Positions 1 through 5,713 of a DNA stretch of 12,426 bases are shown in pieces (position 1 is the first letter of the stretch; every line of letters starts with the position of its first letter). The position numbers and the translations under genes are program-made. Source of the DNA: JAJCYE01 sp036260105 (lineage in GTDB: Bacteria > Actinomycetota > CADDZG01 > JAHWKV01); contig DATAAN010000085.1 in the NCBI GenBank assembly GCA_036260105.1, forward strand, positions 1 through 12,426, read 5' to 3'. The notes beneath the pieces were generated by a model. The model searched no databases. It saw only the letters and a program-made list of their open reading frames with translations, and was not told where the DNA came from.

Positions 1-44
1 GGGGATTTTAAGTCCCCTGCCTCCTGCCATTGGGCTACGGGGGC
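1..44 (-). tRNA. tRNA-Leu (anticodon UAA), 5' half only
   Basis: Read on the minus strand from 44, the sequence gives a 7-base acceptor strand (GCCCCCG), the TA of positions 8-9, a 3-bp D stem (GCC/GGC) around a loop containing the conserved GG, and a perfect 5-bp anticodon stem (GGGGA/TCCCC). The 7-base loop is CTTAAAA, so the anticodon is UAA, which reads the leucine codon UUA. The window ends just after the anticodon stem, so the variable arm, T arm and 3' acceptor strand are not visible. The short D stem fits a class II leucine tRNA, but the long variable arm cannot be confirmed. It starts 13 bases past the stop of the preceding gene on the same strand, so read-through from that gene is possible. 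Confidence 0.9.
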
Positions 45-57
45 AACTGGTTCCAGG

Positions 58-474
58 TTAACCTTCCACAGCGACGCGCAGCGGCTCCATCGACTCCTTC
101 GACGCTTTCAGAATCTGGCCCAATCCGTGGAAGTCCACTTGCTCGAGCCTTTTAAACCGGATGCAGCTCTTGCCGATGTCGGCCTTAGGTAGGAGGTGCC
201 GCATGCGCTCGGCGACGTACTGCTCGCCGTCACCGCCCATGGCATAGACGGAGATGTGCGCCTTCCGGCTCGACAGGCCGATGATGCAGGACTCGCCCTC
301 CCGCCCGGTGGCGTAGCGGTAGTGGTAGCGGCCGTAGCCGATCATGTCCTGTCGCTCCATGTAGGGCTCCAGGTCCGACACCGTCCGGCGGATGAAGTCG
401 TGGATCTGCCGGACCTCGCTCCGCCTCGGCTCGGCAAGACTTTTGAGATACTCCTCGACCGCTGCCTCAGCCAT
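58..474 (-). CDS. DUF1801 family protein (YdhG-like fold)
   Basis: The 138-residue protein matches the DUF1801 family, small cytoplasmic proteins with a YdhG/frataxin-like fold and no settled reaction. Recognisable blocks are an N-terminal helical region (about 5-35), the IGYGRYHYRY segment (about 45-54), a glycine/serine strand region ending in SSRKAHISVY (about 68-77), and GKSCIRFKRLEQVD (about 101-114), which is typical of the C-terminal part of the family. The length is normal, with no signal peptide or membrane segment. The ATG start is supported by AGAGGG at 481-486, six bases upstream. That Shine-Dalgarno overlaps the stop of the preceding gene (485-907), so the two are very likely co-transcribed and perhaps coupled. 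The stop is TAA, and tRNA-Leu follows 13 bases later. The family call is firm; the biochemical role is unknown. Confidence 0.88.
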   Translation of the reverse strand: MAEAAVEEYLKSLAEPRRSEVRQIHDFIRRTVSDLEPYMERQDMIGYGRYHYRYATGREGESCIIGLSSRKAHISVYAMGGDGEQYVAERMRHLLPKADIGKSCIRFKRLEQVDFHGLGQILKASKESMEPLRVAVEG

Positions 475-484
475 GACCGGCCCT

Positions 485-907
485 CTACGCGAGCGTGACC
501 TGCACCGTTATGTACCGGTCGTCGACTTTGATCAGCTGCGGCTCGGCAAGCGCCTTGAGGGTCACGACGGGGGCATCCTTGGCGGATTCGGCCGACTGGC
601 AGGTAGCTACGACCGCCTTCTTGGTGTCGGACGTCTCTCTCTCCTGCACCTTCTCCAGGATGGCCGTCATATCGCCTTTGGTGAGCAGCCCGTACGCCCG
701 GGCGCGATAGATGTCGTCGAAGGTTCCGGGCTGGTATTTGTCGTCCTTGTAATCCAAGGCCCGGGTGACGGTTTCCGGCTCGGACACGCCCTTGCGCTCC
801 TTGAACTCGTGGTTGACGATCCGGTTGATCAGCTCGTCCTGGGAGATCAACTGAGCGTTGTACTCCCGGACCCAGGTCAGAGCCGGGCCTTCCCCTTCGT
901 TGCTCAT
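485..907 (-). CDS. Conserved-looking protein of unknown function, 140 aa
   Basis: I do not recognise this protein. It is soluble, with no signal peptide or membrane segment. The N-terminal two thirds (about 10-90) look helical and charged, with SQDELINRIVNHEF (22-35) and TFDDIYRARAYGLLTKGDM (62-80), which reads like helix-turn-helix packing or a small all-alpha adaptor domain. The C-terminal part (about 112-139) looks like two beta strands around LIKVDDRYITVQVTL. There is a single cysteine (103). Coding status is supported by strong GC bias at third positions and a good ribosome binding site: GGAGGAGG (912-919) lies 4 to 7 bases before the ATG at 907. The stop overlaps the Shine-Dalgarno of the DUF1801 gene, so both probably form a small operon. 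A strong nested inverted repeat (925-960) lies just upstream. No function is assigned. Confidence 0.8.
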   Translation of the reverse strand: MSNEGEGPALTWVREYNAQLISQDELINRIVNHEFKERKGVSEPETVTRALDYKDDKYQPGTFDDIYRARAYGLLTKGDMTAILEKVQERETSDTKKAVVATCQSAESAKDAPVVTLKALAEPQLIKVDDRYITVQVTLA

Positions 908-924
908 GCGGCCTCCTCCATGAA

Positions 925-960
925 GTTCTATCGTCCGGCGACGCCGGAGCTACATAGAAC
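925..960 (-). promoter_or_regulatory. Nested inverted repeat in the leader of the unknown gene
   Basis: A 7-bp outer arm pair (GTTCTAT at 925-931, ATAGAAC at 954-960) encloses a perfect 6-bp inner stem (TCCGGC at 934-939, GCCGGA at 943-948) with a 3-base loop. The two stems are separated by a small asymmetric internal loop. It ends five bases before the GGAGGAGG ribosome binding site of the gene starting at 907, so in the transcript it would be a hairpin beside the site. As DNA it could also be an operator or cruciform. There is no T tract, so a simple intrinsic terminator is unlikely. The structure is certain; the role is inferred. Confidence 0.5.
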
Positions 961-966
961 AACCTA

Positions 967-979
967 CCGCCTACGGCGG
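967..979 (-). other. Short hairpin downstream of the anchored hydrolase-like gene
   Basis: This is a perfect 5-bp stem, CCGCC/GGCGG, with a 3-base loop, 26 bases after the stop of the gene ending at 1005. It is followed (minus strand) by TAGGTTGTTC rather than a T run. It may be a weak transcript-end hairpin or part of the structured spacer with the larger inverted repeat at 925-960. Confidence 0.25.
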
Positions 980-1004
980 CCTTGGGAGAAATGGAGGACG
1001 GGGC

Positions 1005-2192
1005 CTACTTCAGGCCGGCGAGGTGCTTCCAGATGACGACGCTGCTCGACTGTGTGGTGGCGAAGTCGTAGAAGCTGCCGCCGATGCCGAGGGCATTCGT
1101 TGCGGCGACGTAGCCGACGACCTCGGCCTCGGTCACGCAGTCGGCGATGCCGCCGACGGGGTGGATCGGCTTGTCTACCCCCATGTAGGAGCGGGTAAGC
1201 GAGATGACCTCCCGGATGTAGGCGTCGGCGTCGTACTGGGTGCCGCAGCCGCCTCTCTTGCCTTTGGTGACGGTCCAGTAAGCCATCGGGAGGACGACGT
1301 CGTAGTTGGCCCCAATCTCGTTCCAGGGGAAGCCCGCGTGGCGGGAGGGGGCTCGGAGGTTGTTCTTCGCATCGTCGACAATTGCGCCCAACGCCGCATT
1401 CGGAACCTGCGCCCGGAGGCGGCGGGAGTACTCGGCGACCCCTGCGTTGTACAGGCCGTTGTCGCCCCCGACCTCCTCACGAGTCTCGATGTCGGGGGCG
1501 AACCCGTCGAACTGGTGGCCACCCGGAGTCTTGTGCTCCAGGACGACCATGCTGCGACGGAGGTCCCGGTCCAGGTTGCCGAAGCCGGGGACGTACCAGC
1601 CGACGACCTTCATCCCTTTGGCGTGCGACAGCTCGAGGAACTGGTTGACCGCTCCAACGTTCACGATGTCGGCCGGGTCCTTCCAGCGGCTCGTCTGTAG
1701 GTACAGGGTCTTGACGCCTTTGGCAGCCATGACGTCGACGGCGTTGGGGATGTCCATGGTGTCCCGGATCGCGTAGTCGTAGATGTCGACCCAGGCTCCG
1801 AAACCCCGGTAGGGGTCGATGCTCGCGGTGCTACGGGGCGCCGGGGCCGCCGCCGGGGCGGGAGCGGGTTTGGCAGTCGCCGGGGGCTTGGGGGCCGCAG
1901 CCGGCGCTTTCGCCGCCGCAGGAGCAGGTGCTGGTGCCGGGGCGGGGGCCGCCGGCGCCGCAGGAGCCGGCTGGGGCGCGGGCTCCCGGTGGAGCGGGAT
2001 CATCTCCTCCTCCACCTCGATAACCTCTGCCGCCTGCGGTTGGCCCTGGATCTCTTTGGGCTCGTCCAACGAGGCGCTCTTGTCGATGAACACGAGGGAG
2101 AGGCCGGTCAGCATGACCACGAGAACGCCGATGACTATCGACGAGATCGTCGGGGTTTTGTGGCGCGGCAAGCGCACAGAGTGTTTTGGCAT
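1005..2192 (-). CDS. Membrane-anchored TIM-barrel protein, putative glycoside hydrolase
   Basis: The 395-residue protein has a basic N-terminus (1-15), one membrane segment (about 16-36) without a clear cleavage site, an acidic stretch (about 42-65), an Ala/Pro-rich linker (about 70-120), then an extracytoplasmic domain (about 125-393). The domain starts at RGFGAWVDIYDYA and contains VKTLYLQTSRW (160-170), GMKVVGWYVPGF (193-204), FDGFAPDIETREE (228-240) and DVVLPMAYWTV (298-308). These regularly spaced strands are typical of alpha/beta-barrel proteins annotated as putative glycoside hydrolases. The acidic pair in PDIE is the best candidate active-site element. C316 and C352 could form a disulfide. 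The start is ATG at 2192; an in-frame TTG lies three codons upstream. No Shine-Dalgarno is visible, and a promoter-like pair sits so close that the transcript may be leaderless. The substrate is unknown; it may be a cell-wall or capsule glycan. Confidence 0.78.
   Translation of the reverse strand: MPKHSVRLPRHKTPTISSIVIGVLVVMLTGLSLVFIDKSASLDEPKEIQGQPQAAEVIEVEEEMIPLHREPAPQPAPAAPAAPAPAPAPAPAAAKAPAAAPKPPATAKPAPAPAAAPAPRSTASIDPYRGFGAWVDIYDYAIRDTMDIPNAVDVMAAKGVKTLYLQTSRWKDPADIVNVGAVNQFLELSHAKGMKVVGWYVPGFGNLDRDLRRSMVVLEHKTPGGHQFDGFAPDIETREEVGGDNGLYNAGVAEYSRRLRAQVPNAALGAIVDDAKNNLRAPSRHAGFPWNEIGANYDVVLPMAYWTVTKGKRGGCGTQYDADAYIREVISLTRSYMGVDKPIHPVGGIADCVTEAEVVGYVAATNALGIGGSFYDFATTQSSSVVIWKHLAGLK
1833..1985 (-). 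repeat. Low-complexity Ala/Pro-coding tract
   Basis: GC-only imperfect repeats of GCC, CCG and GGC units encode the Ala/Pro-rich linker (residues 70-120) between the membrane anchor and the barrel domain of the host gene. Such linkers commonly span the cell wall. The tract is prone to length change and could carry assembly errors, but it stays in frame here. Confidence 0.8.
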
Positions 2193-2200
2193 GGCGCACA

Positions 2201-2227
2201 AGTGTACAGCGGTTAAAGGGAGTGCAA
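2201..2227 (-). promoter_or_regulatory. Candidate promoter for the anchored hydrolase-like gene
   Basis: On the minus strand, TTGCAC (2222-2227) and TACACT (2201-2206) are separated by 15 bases, matching a sigma-70-like -35/-10 pair with a short spacer. Eight bases separate the -10 element from the ATG at 2192, so transcription would start at or within two bases of the start codon. This fits the absence of a ribosome binding site and is a common arrangement in actinobacteria. The pair lies in the 32-base gap after the cyclophilin gene, so the hydrolase-like gene may also be read through from upstream. Confidence 0.35.
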
Positions 2228-2233
2228 AAGGGT

Positions 2234-2941
2234 TTAGGGTTCCCGAATTTCGATGCTCTCAATCGTAACCGGTTCCACCGGCTTAGAGTCCTCGCCGTTG
2301 GACATTTCCGTCTCGACTGCATTGAGCTTGTCGACCGTCTCCATACCGGAGATCACGCGGCCGAGCACTGCGTAGTCGGGCGTCAGGCGTTCGGCGGCGT
2401 CGTCCGAGGGGACGATGAAGAACTGGCTGCCCGCGGTGCCGGCAGGCTCGTTGGGGGACTTGGCCATGGCGACCGTGCCCTTCACGTAGCGGAATCCCGC
2501 CGGGACCGGGTCCACCGTCTTGGTGTCGGGTCCTCCGGTCCCGTCACCATCCGGGTCGCCCCCCTGGATGGCGAAGTCCCTGACGATGCGGTGGAAGGTC
2601 AAGCCGTCGTAGAAGCCGTCCTCCGCCATGCGCCTGAACGCGGCCACCACGTTGGGCGAGGTGTCCGCCGCCAGCTCGATCTCCAATTGCCCCAAGGAGG
2701 TCGTCATGACGGCGACCGGCTTGGGGTCGGACGGGTCGGCGGGACTCACGGTGGCCTGAGGAGTCGGAGTGTCCTCGCCGCCGGGCCGCAGCAGGATCGC
2801 CGCGACCACCAGACCTGCCAGCCCCACGAGGATGAACTGGGTCCTCCTCTTCTTCGCCTGGGCGGCCTTTCGCTCCTGCTCGATCTTCTGCCGGCGAAGT
2901 TCCTTTTGACGCTGGCGCTTGGCGTTCTGGCCGTTGCTCAT
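2234..2941 (-). CDS. Membrane-anchored cyclophilin-type peptidyl-prolyl isomerase
   Basis: This enzyme catalyses cis-trans isomerisation of X-Pro bonds, and its catalytic domain should face outside the membrane. The 235 residues show a strongly charged Lys/Arg/Gln-rich N-terminus (1-34, probably helical and cytoplasmic), one membrane segment (about 35-52), a Pro/Thr-rich linker (53-75) and a cyclophilin domain (76-233). The domain carries the motifs FHRIVRDFAIQGGD (117-130, with catalytic Arg119), KGTVAMA (154-160), GSQFFI (171-176) and a VLGRVISGMETVD block (192-204). The tryptophan of human cyclophilin A that precedes the last block is not present. A longer frame could start at 3010, but GGGAGG at 2951-2956, nine bases before the ATG at 2941, settles this start. 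The architecture resembles actinobacterial anchored PpiB-like proteins. It may help fold exported proteins alongside the SurA-like lipoprotein at 9838-10974. Confidence 0.93.
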   Translation of the reverse strand: MSNGQNAKRQRQKELRRQKIEQERKAAQAKKRRTQFILVGLAGLVVAAILLRPGGEDTPTPQATVSPADPSDPKPVAVMTTSLGQLEIELAADTSPNVVAAFRRMAEDGFYDGLTFHRIVRDFAIQGGDPDGDGTGGPDTKTVDPVPAGFRYVKGTVAMAKSPNEPAGTAGSQFFIVPSDDAAERLTPDYAVLGRVISGMETVDKLNAVETEMSNGEDSKPVEPVTIESIEIREP

Positions 2942-2950
2942 CCTGTTTTG

Positions 2951-2956
2951 CCTCCC
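2951..2956 (-). promoter_or_regulatory. Ribosome binding site deciding the cyclophilin start
   Basis: GGGAGG on the minus strand lies nine bases before the ATG at 2941. It rules in favour of the 235-residue protein over the 258-residue extension, whose first 23 residues show no family similarity. Confidence 0.75.
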
Positions 2957-2959
2957 GGA

Positions 2960-2977
2960 GCAACGCGCGGGCGTTGC
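2960..2977 (-). promoter_or_regulatory. Perfect hairpin next to the cyclophilin ribosome binding site
   Basis: GCAACGC and its exact complement GCGTTGC form a 7-bp stem with a 4-base loop, three bases upstream of GGGAGG. In the transcript this GC-rich hairpin would stand directly against the ribosome binding site and could influence its access. As DNA it could be an operator. No T run follows, so it is not a standard terminator. Confidence 0.4.
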
Positions 2978-3040
2978 GTTAGACGTCCTGTCGGTTCGGT
3001 GGCCGCCCACCTTCGAAGACCATGCTCGCGTACCTGCGGG

Positions 3041-3067
3041 AAAACCCCTCCAGGCTTGGTCCGGAGG
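3041..3067 (-). terminator. Possible terminator of the ABC transporter operon
   Basis: Read on the minus strand, CCTCCGG pairs with CCTGGAGG (7 bp with one bulged T) around a 6-base loop, and GGTTTT follows. It begins 12 bases after the permease stop and precedes the cyclophilin gene. The T run is short, so termination may be partial. Confidence 0.35.
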
Positions 3068-3095
3068 ATTGTACTTCGCTAGCGGGTGAGGTCCC
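3068..3095 (-). promoter_or_regulatory. Weak promoter-like pair before the cyclophilin gene
   Basis: TACAAT (3068-3073) is a good -10 element on the minus strand. The element 16 bases upstream, GGGACC (3090-3095), is a poor -35 match. It overlaps the end of the permease gene, and transcription would begin inside the hairpin at 3041-3067, leaving a leader of about 120 bases. The hairpin and the promoter are competing readings of the same stretch. Confidence 0.2.
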
Positions 3096-3888
3096 GGGTC
3101 GAGAACAGCCGGTAGGCGCCGGCTCCCGCCGCGGCGGCAAGCGCCAGCAGCACCACCGGGTAGTACCAGGGCGCATCGCCCGAAAGGTGATCTCCCGGGG
3201 AGAAGTAGTGGAACGGGCTGAGGTACCGCAGGAAGCTCGCCTCGTCGAAAAGAAGGCCCAGGAAGTTCAGGAAGAACGACACCACCACCAGCCCTACCGA
3301 CAGTCCCAGCGCGCGCGCCCGCAGGCTCGAACGAGCGGAGATCAGAAACGACAGCATCGAGAAGGCGAGGAAGAGGCAGAAAGAAGCGGCGAACAGCCGG
3401 AACACGGCGGAAAACGAGACGACCTCCAGATCGTCGAGCATGCTCCTCGCGACGAGCATGGCAACCAGGCCGGCAACCTGAACAAGCGCCACCGCGCCGG
3501 CAGCGGCCGCGATCTTGGACACGATGTACTGCGCCCGGCTGACGGGTCGCGCCAGGATGAGGTCCAGCGTTCCCCTTTCTATCTCGGTGGGAATGCTAGC
3601 CGCGACGGTGAGAGCGGCCAGGGTCTGCAGAGTCAGCGAGATCGGGTGGTTCATCGCCGAGGAGAGCCACCCGATGGGGCTCAAGAAATCCGAGGCCCCG
3701 GACAGCGCCTCCACCGCCCTCGGAGGCTCGGCGAAGAACTCGGCGTTGCCGGCTCCACCCGTGATCTCCTCGAGGAACAGCGACGACCCGAGGATGCTGA
3801 GAAACAGGAATGCCCCAAACCCTATCCCGGCCACCAGCAGCGTCTTGCGGCTGAGGCGGAGAGCCTGCCTTACTACGGCGGCGTTCAC
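3079..3888 (-). CDS. ABC-2 type transporter permease
   Basis: The 269-residue integral membrane protein has about six hydrophobic segments (roughly 18-36, 80-101, 125-148, 160-184, 192-214 and 242-262). ERGTLDLILARPVSRAQYIVSK (104-125) is the conserved cytoplasmic segment typical of ABC-2 permeases that contacts the ATPase. It should pair with the ATPase encoded just upstream to form an exporter. The start is GTG at 3888, sharing four bases (GTGA) with the ATPase stop, which indicates translational coupling. A longer frame back to 3978 is only overlap with the ATPase gene. The large extracytoplasmic loop between segments 1 and 2 (about 37-79) is charged and glycine-rich. The substrate cannot be read from the sequence; family members export drugs, lipids, peptides or polysaccharides. 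Confidence 0.88.
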   Translation of the reverse strand: MNAAVVRQALRLSRKTLLVAGIGFGAFLFLSILGSSLFLEEITGGAGNAEFFAEPPRAVEALSGASDFLSPIGWLSSAMNHPISLTLQTLAALTVAASIPTEIERGTLDLILARPVSRAQYIVSKIAAAAGAVALVQVAGLVAMLVARSMLDDLEVVSFSAVFRLFAASFCLFLAFSMLSFLISARSSLRARALGLSVGLVVVSFFLNFLGLLFDEASFLRYLSPFHYFSPGDHLSGDAPWYYPVVLLALAAAAGAGAYRLFSTRDLTR

Positions 3889-4781
3889 TCGGCCTTGTCC
3901 TCGTAGATCTCGAAGAACGCCTCCGAGAGGCTCACCGGCTCGGCGACGAAGTCGACCGGGTTCGCCGGAGCGATCCACCGCAGCAGCGGTCCCATGTCGC
4001 CGGTAACGTCGAACTTGTACCGGGTCCCGTTCACCATGACATTGCTGACCCCGGGGACTCTTGTCAGCGCCAGAGGCACCGGCTCGCGCAGCTCGAGCTC
4101 GCAGTGCCGGACCCGTTGCCCGGTGAGCTCATCGGTGACACCCGTCTTGATCAGCCGGCCTCGCCGGATGATGGCTACCCGATCGGTGGCGAGCTCGACC
4201 TCGGAGAGAATGTGCGATGAGAGCAGCGCCGTGCCGCCCCGGCTGCGGTGGCGGAGCAGCAGGTCGACGAACCGGTCGTGCATGACCGGATCGAGGCCCT
4301 CGGTCGGTTCGTCGAGCACCACCAGAAGCGGGTCGTGCTGGAATGCCTGGATCAGCCCGATCTTCTGCTTCATCCCGCGGGAGTAGAAGCGCACCTGCCT
4401 CCCCAGATCCCTCTGGGACATCTCGAAGATGTCGCAGAGCTCGGAGCGGCGGGACGGCGGGCGGGCCGCCAGGCTGCCGAGATAATCGAGCACCTCGGCG
4501 CCCGTCAGGTTGGGCCACATGCCGAACTCGCCCGGCAGGTAACCCACCTCCGCAAGGATGCGCTCCCGCTCCTGGGCGAGCTCCCGGCCGAACACCAGGA
4601 TCCGGCCAGAAGTCGGGTAGACGAAGCCCAGCAGGCAGCGGATCGTGGTCGTCTTGCCCGCGCCGTTCGGCCCCAGGTAGCCGAGGACCTCGCCGGCGTC
4701 GACTGCGATCGACACGTCGTCGACTGCGGTGACGGCGCCGAAGCGCTTCGTGAGGTTGGCCAGCTCTACGACGGCGGTCAC
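3885..4781 (-). CDS. ABC transporter ATP-binding protein (ABC-2 exporter type)
   Basis: The 298-residue ATPase should power the permease encoded next. It has all core motifs: Walker A GPNGAGKTT (37-45), signature YSRGMKQK (133-140), Walker B LLVVLDEP (152-159), D-loop GLDP (162-165) and H-loop His190. The Q-loop region reads VGYLPGEFG, with the GYLPGE form often seen in antibiotic-type exporter ATPases instead of a glutamine. The C-terminal region (about 215-295) forms an added domain typical of this subfamily. The start is GTG at 4781, sharing GTGA with the stop of the Ppx/GppA gene; no clear Shine-Dalgarno is visible, so coupling probably drives initiation. Its placement behind Ppx/GppA suggests co-expression, not a shared pathway. 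The substrate is unknown. Confidence 0.92.
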   Translation of the reverse strand: MTAVVELANLTKRFGAVTAVDDVSIAVDAGEVLGYLGPNGAGKTTTIRCLLGFVYPTSGRILVFGRELAQERERILAEVGYLPGEFGMWPNLTGAEVLDYLGSLAARPPSRRSELCDIFEMSQRDLGRQVRFYSRGMKQKIGLIQAFQHDPLLVVLDEPTEGLDPVMHDRFVDLLLRHRSRGGTALLSSHILSEVELATDRVAIIRRGRLIKTGVTDELTGQRVRHCELELREPVPLALTRVPGVSNVMVNGTRYKFDVTGDMGPLLRWIAPANPVDFVAEPVSLSEAFFEIYEDKAE

Positions 4782-5713
4782 CCCGGGCGCCGCTTTTCCA
4801 GCCGGCCCATGAGAAGCAGCAGCAGCCCGTCCAGGATGTCCCGCTCCGAGGCCAGCACTTCCGGGAAGGACCAGCGGGCCAGGATTCGGGACAGGATTGC
4901 GGCGCCTGCGACGATCACGTCCGCCCGTCCCTCCGGCAGTAGCGGGATCTGCCTGCGTTCGGCCACGGTCATGCCGGCCAAGCTGCGGTAGAGCGCGTCG
5001 AGGGACTCCCGGCGCAGCGTGGACCGATCCACCAGGTCCGAATCGTAGTGCTCCAGCCCTTGCGAAATTGCGGCCAGCGTGGTGACCGTGCCGCCCAGCC
5101 CCACCAGCAGCATCGTGGACGTCACCGGCATCGTCTCGTCCACCCGAGGCAGAAGGTCGTCGATCGCCGCCTCCATCGTCAGGATCTCCTCGGTGGCCGG
5201 AGGATCGGAGATGCAGTAGCGCTCGGTCAGGCGGACCGAGCCAATGTCGAGCGAGATGCGGCCGGCGATGTTCAGTGGTGGGCGGCCGGCGACGAACTCG
5301 GTCGAGCCTCCTCCGATGTCGATGACCAGGCAGTCGCCTGTGGCAAGCTCCCCGGTGGCGCCGACGAACGACAGCTGCGCTTCCTCGTCTCCGCTCAGAG
5401 CAACCGCAGGAAAGCCGGAGAGGCGGGCGGCGGCCTGGAGGAACTCGTGGGCGTTGCTGGCGTCCCGCACCGCACTCGTGCCGGCGACGGCGAGCCGTTC
5501 CACGCCGAACTCACCGCACACCGAGCAGAACTCGGCGATGGCCGCCAGGGTGCGTTTGATGGCGGCAGGCGCCAGCGTCTTCTGGGAGTCCACTCCCTCG
5601 CCCAGACGGGTGAAGATCAGCCGGCGGTCCAGCTCACGGTACGAACCACCCTGCTCCTCGGCGATGAGCAGGCGGGTGGTGTTGGTCCCCACATCGATCG
5701 CAGCGAGCCTCAT
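4778..5713 (-). CDS. Ppx/GppA family phosphatase (exopolyphosphatase-like)
   Basis: Family members hydrolyse inorganic polyphosphate or guanosine pentaphosphate in the cytoplasm. The 311 residues form one sugar-kinase-like ASKHA fold: phosphate-1 motif AIDVGTNTTRLL (5-16), AVAGTSAVRDA (75-85), the SGDEEAQLSF block (107-116) carrying the catalytic glutamate, phosphate-2 motif VIDIGGGSTEF (130-140), GSVRLTER (158-165), then GLGGTVTTLAAI near the adenosine/C-terminal half. The length is that of the short, single-module type found in actinobacteria (as Rv1026/ppx2), lacking the extra C-terminal HD-like domain of E. coli Ppx. GGAG (5722-5725), eight bases before the ATG at 5713, fixes the start. 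ATGA is shared with the DUF501 stop. Polyphosphatase and pppGpp phosphohydrolase activity cannot be told apart from sequence. Confidence 0.93.
   Translation of the reverse strand: MRLAAIDVGTNTTRLLIAEEQGGSYRELDRRLIFTRLGEGVDSQKTLAPAAIKRTLAAIAEFCSVCGEFGVERLAVAGTSAVRDASNAHEFLQAAARLSGFPAVALSGDEEAQLSFVGATGELATGDCLVIDIGGGSTEFVAGRPPLNIAGRISLDIGSVRLTERYCISDPPATEEILTMEAAIDDLLPRVDETMPVTSTMLLVGLGGTVTTLAAISQGLEHYDSDLVDRSTLRRESLDALYRSLAGMTVAERRQIPLLPEGRADVIVAGAAILSRILARWSFPEVLASERDILDGLLLLLMGRLEKRRPG

Noticed and set aside
430..552. Shared LKxLAEP segment in the DUF1801 and unknown proteins (12 identical bases)
   Set aside because: It lies at opposite ends of the two proteins and no similarity continues on either side, so chance is the simplest reading.
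1833..1985. GC-rich tandem units as a CRISPR or minisatellite locus
   Set aside because: The units are imperfect, without spacers, and are fully explained as codons of an Ala/Pro linker.
2942..3010. Longer N-terminus of the cyclophilin gene starting at 3010
   Set aside because: GGGAGG nine bases before ATG 2941 and the charged-then-hydrophobic N-terminus fit the shorter protein.
2186..3906. Long plus-strand open frames opposite the cyclophilin and permease genes
   Set aside because: They are Arg/Gly/His-rich without recognisable domains, lack ribosome binding sites and mirror the GC-rich third positions of the true minus-strand genes.
3889..3978. Longer N-terminus of the permease starting at 3978
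   Set aside because: It would overlap the ATPase gene by about 90 bases; GTG 3888 in a GTGA overlap begins just before the first membrane helix.
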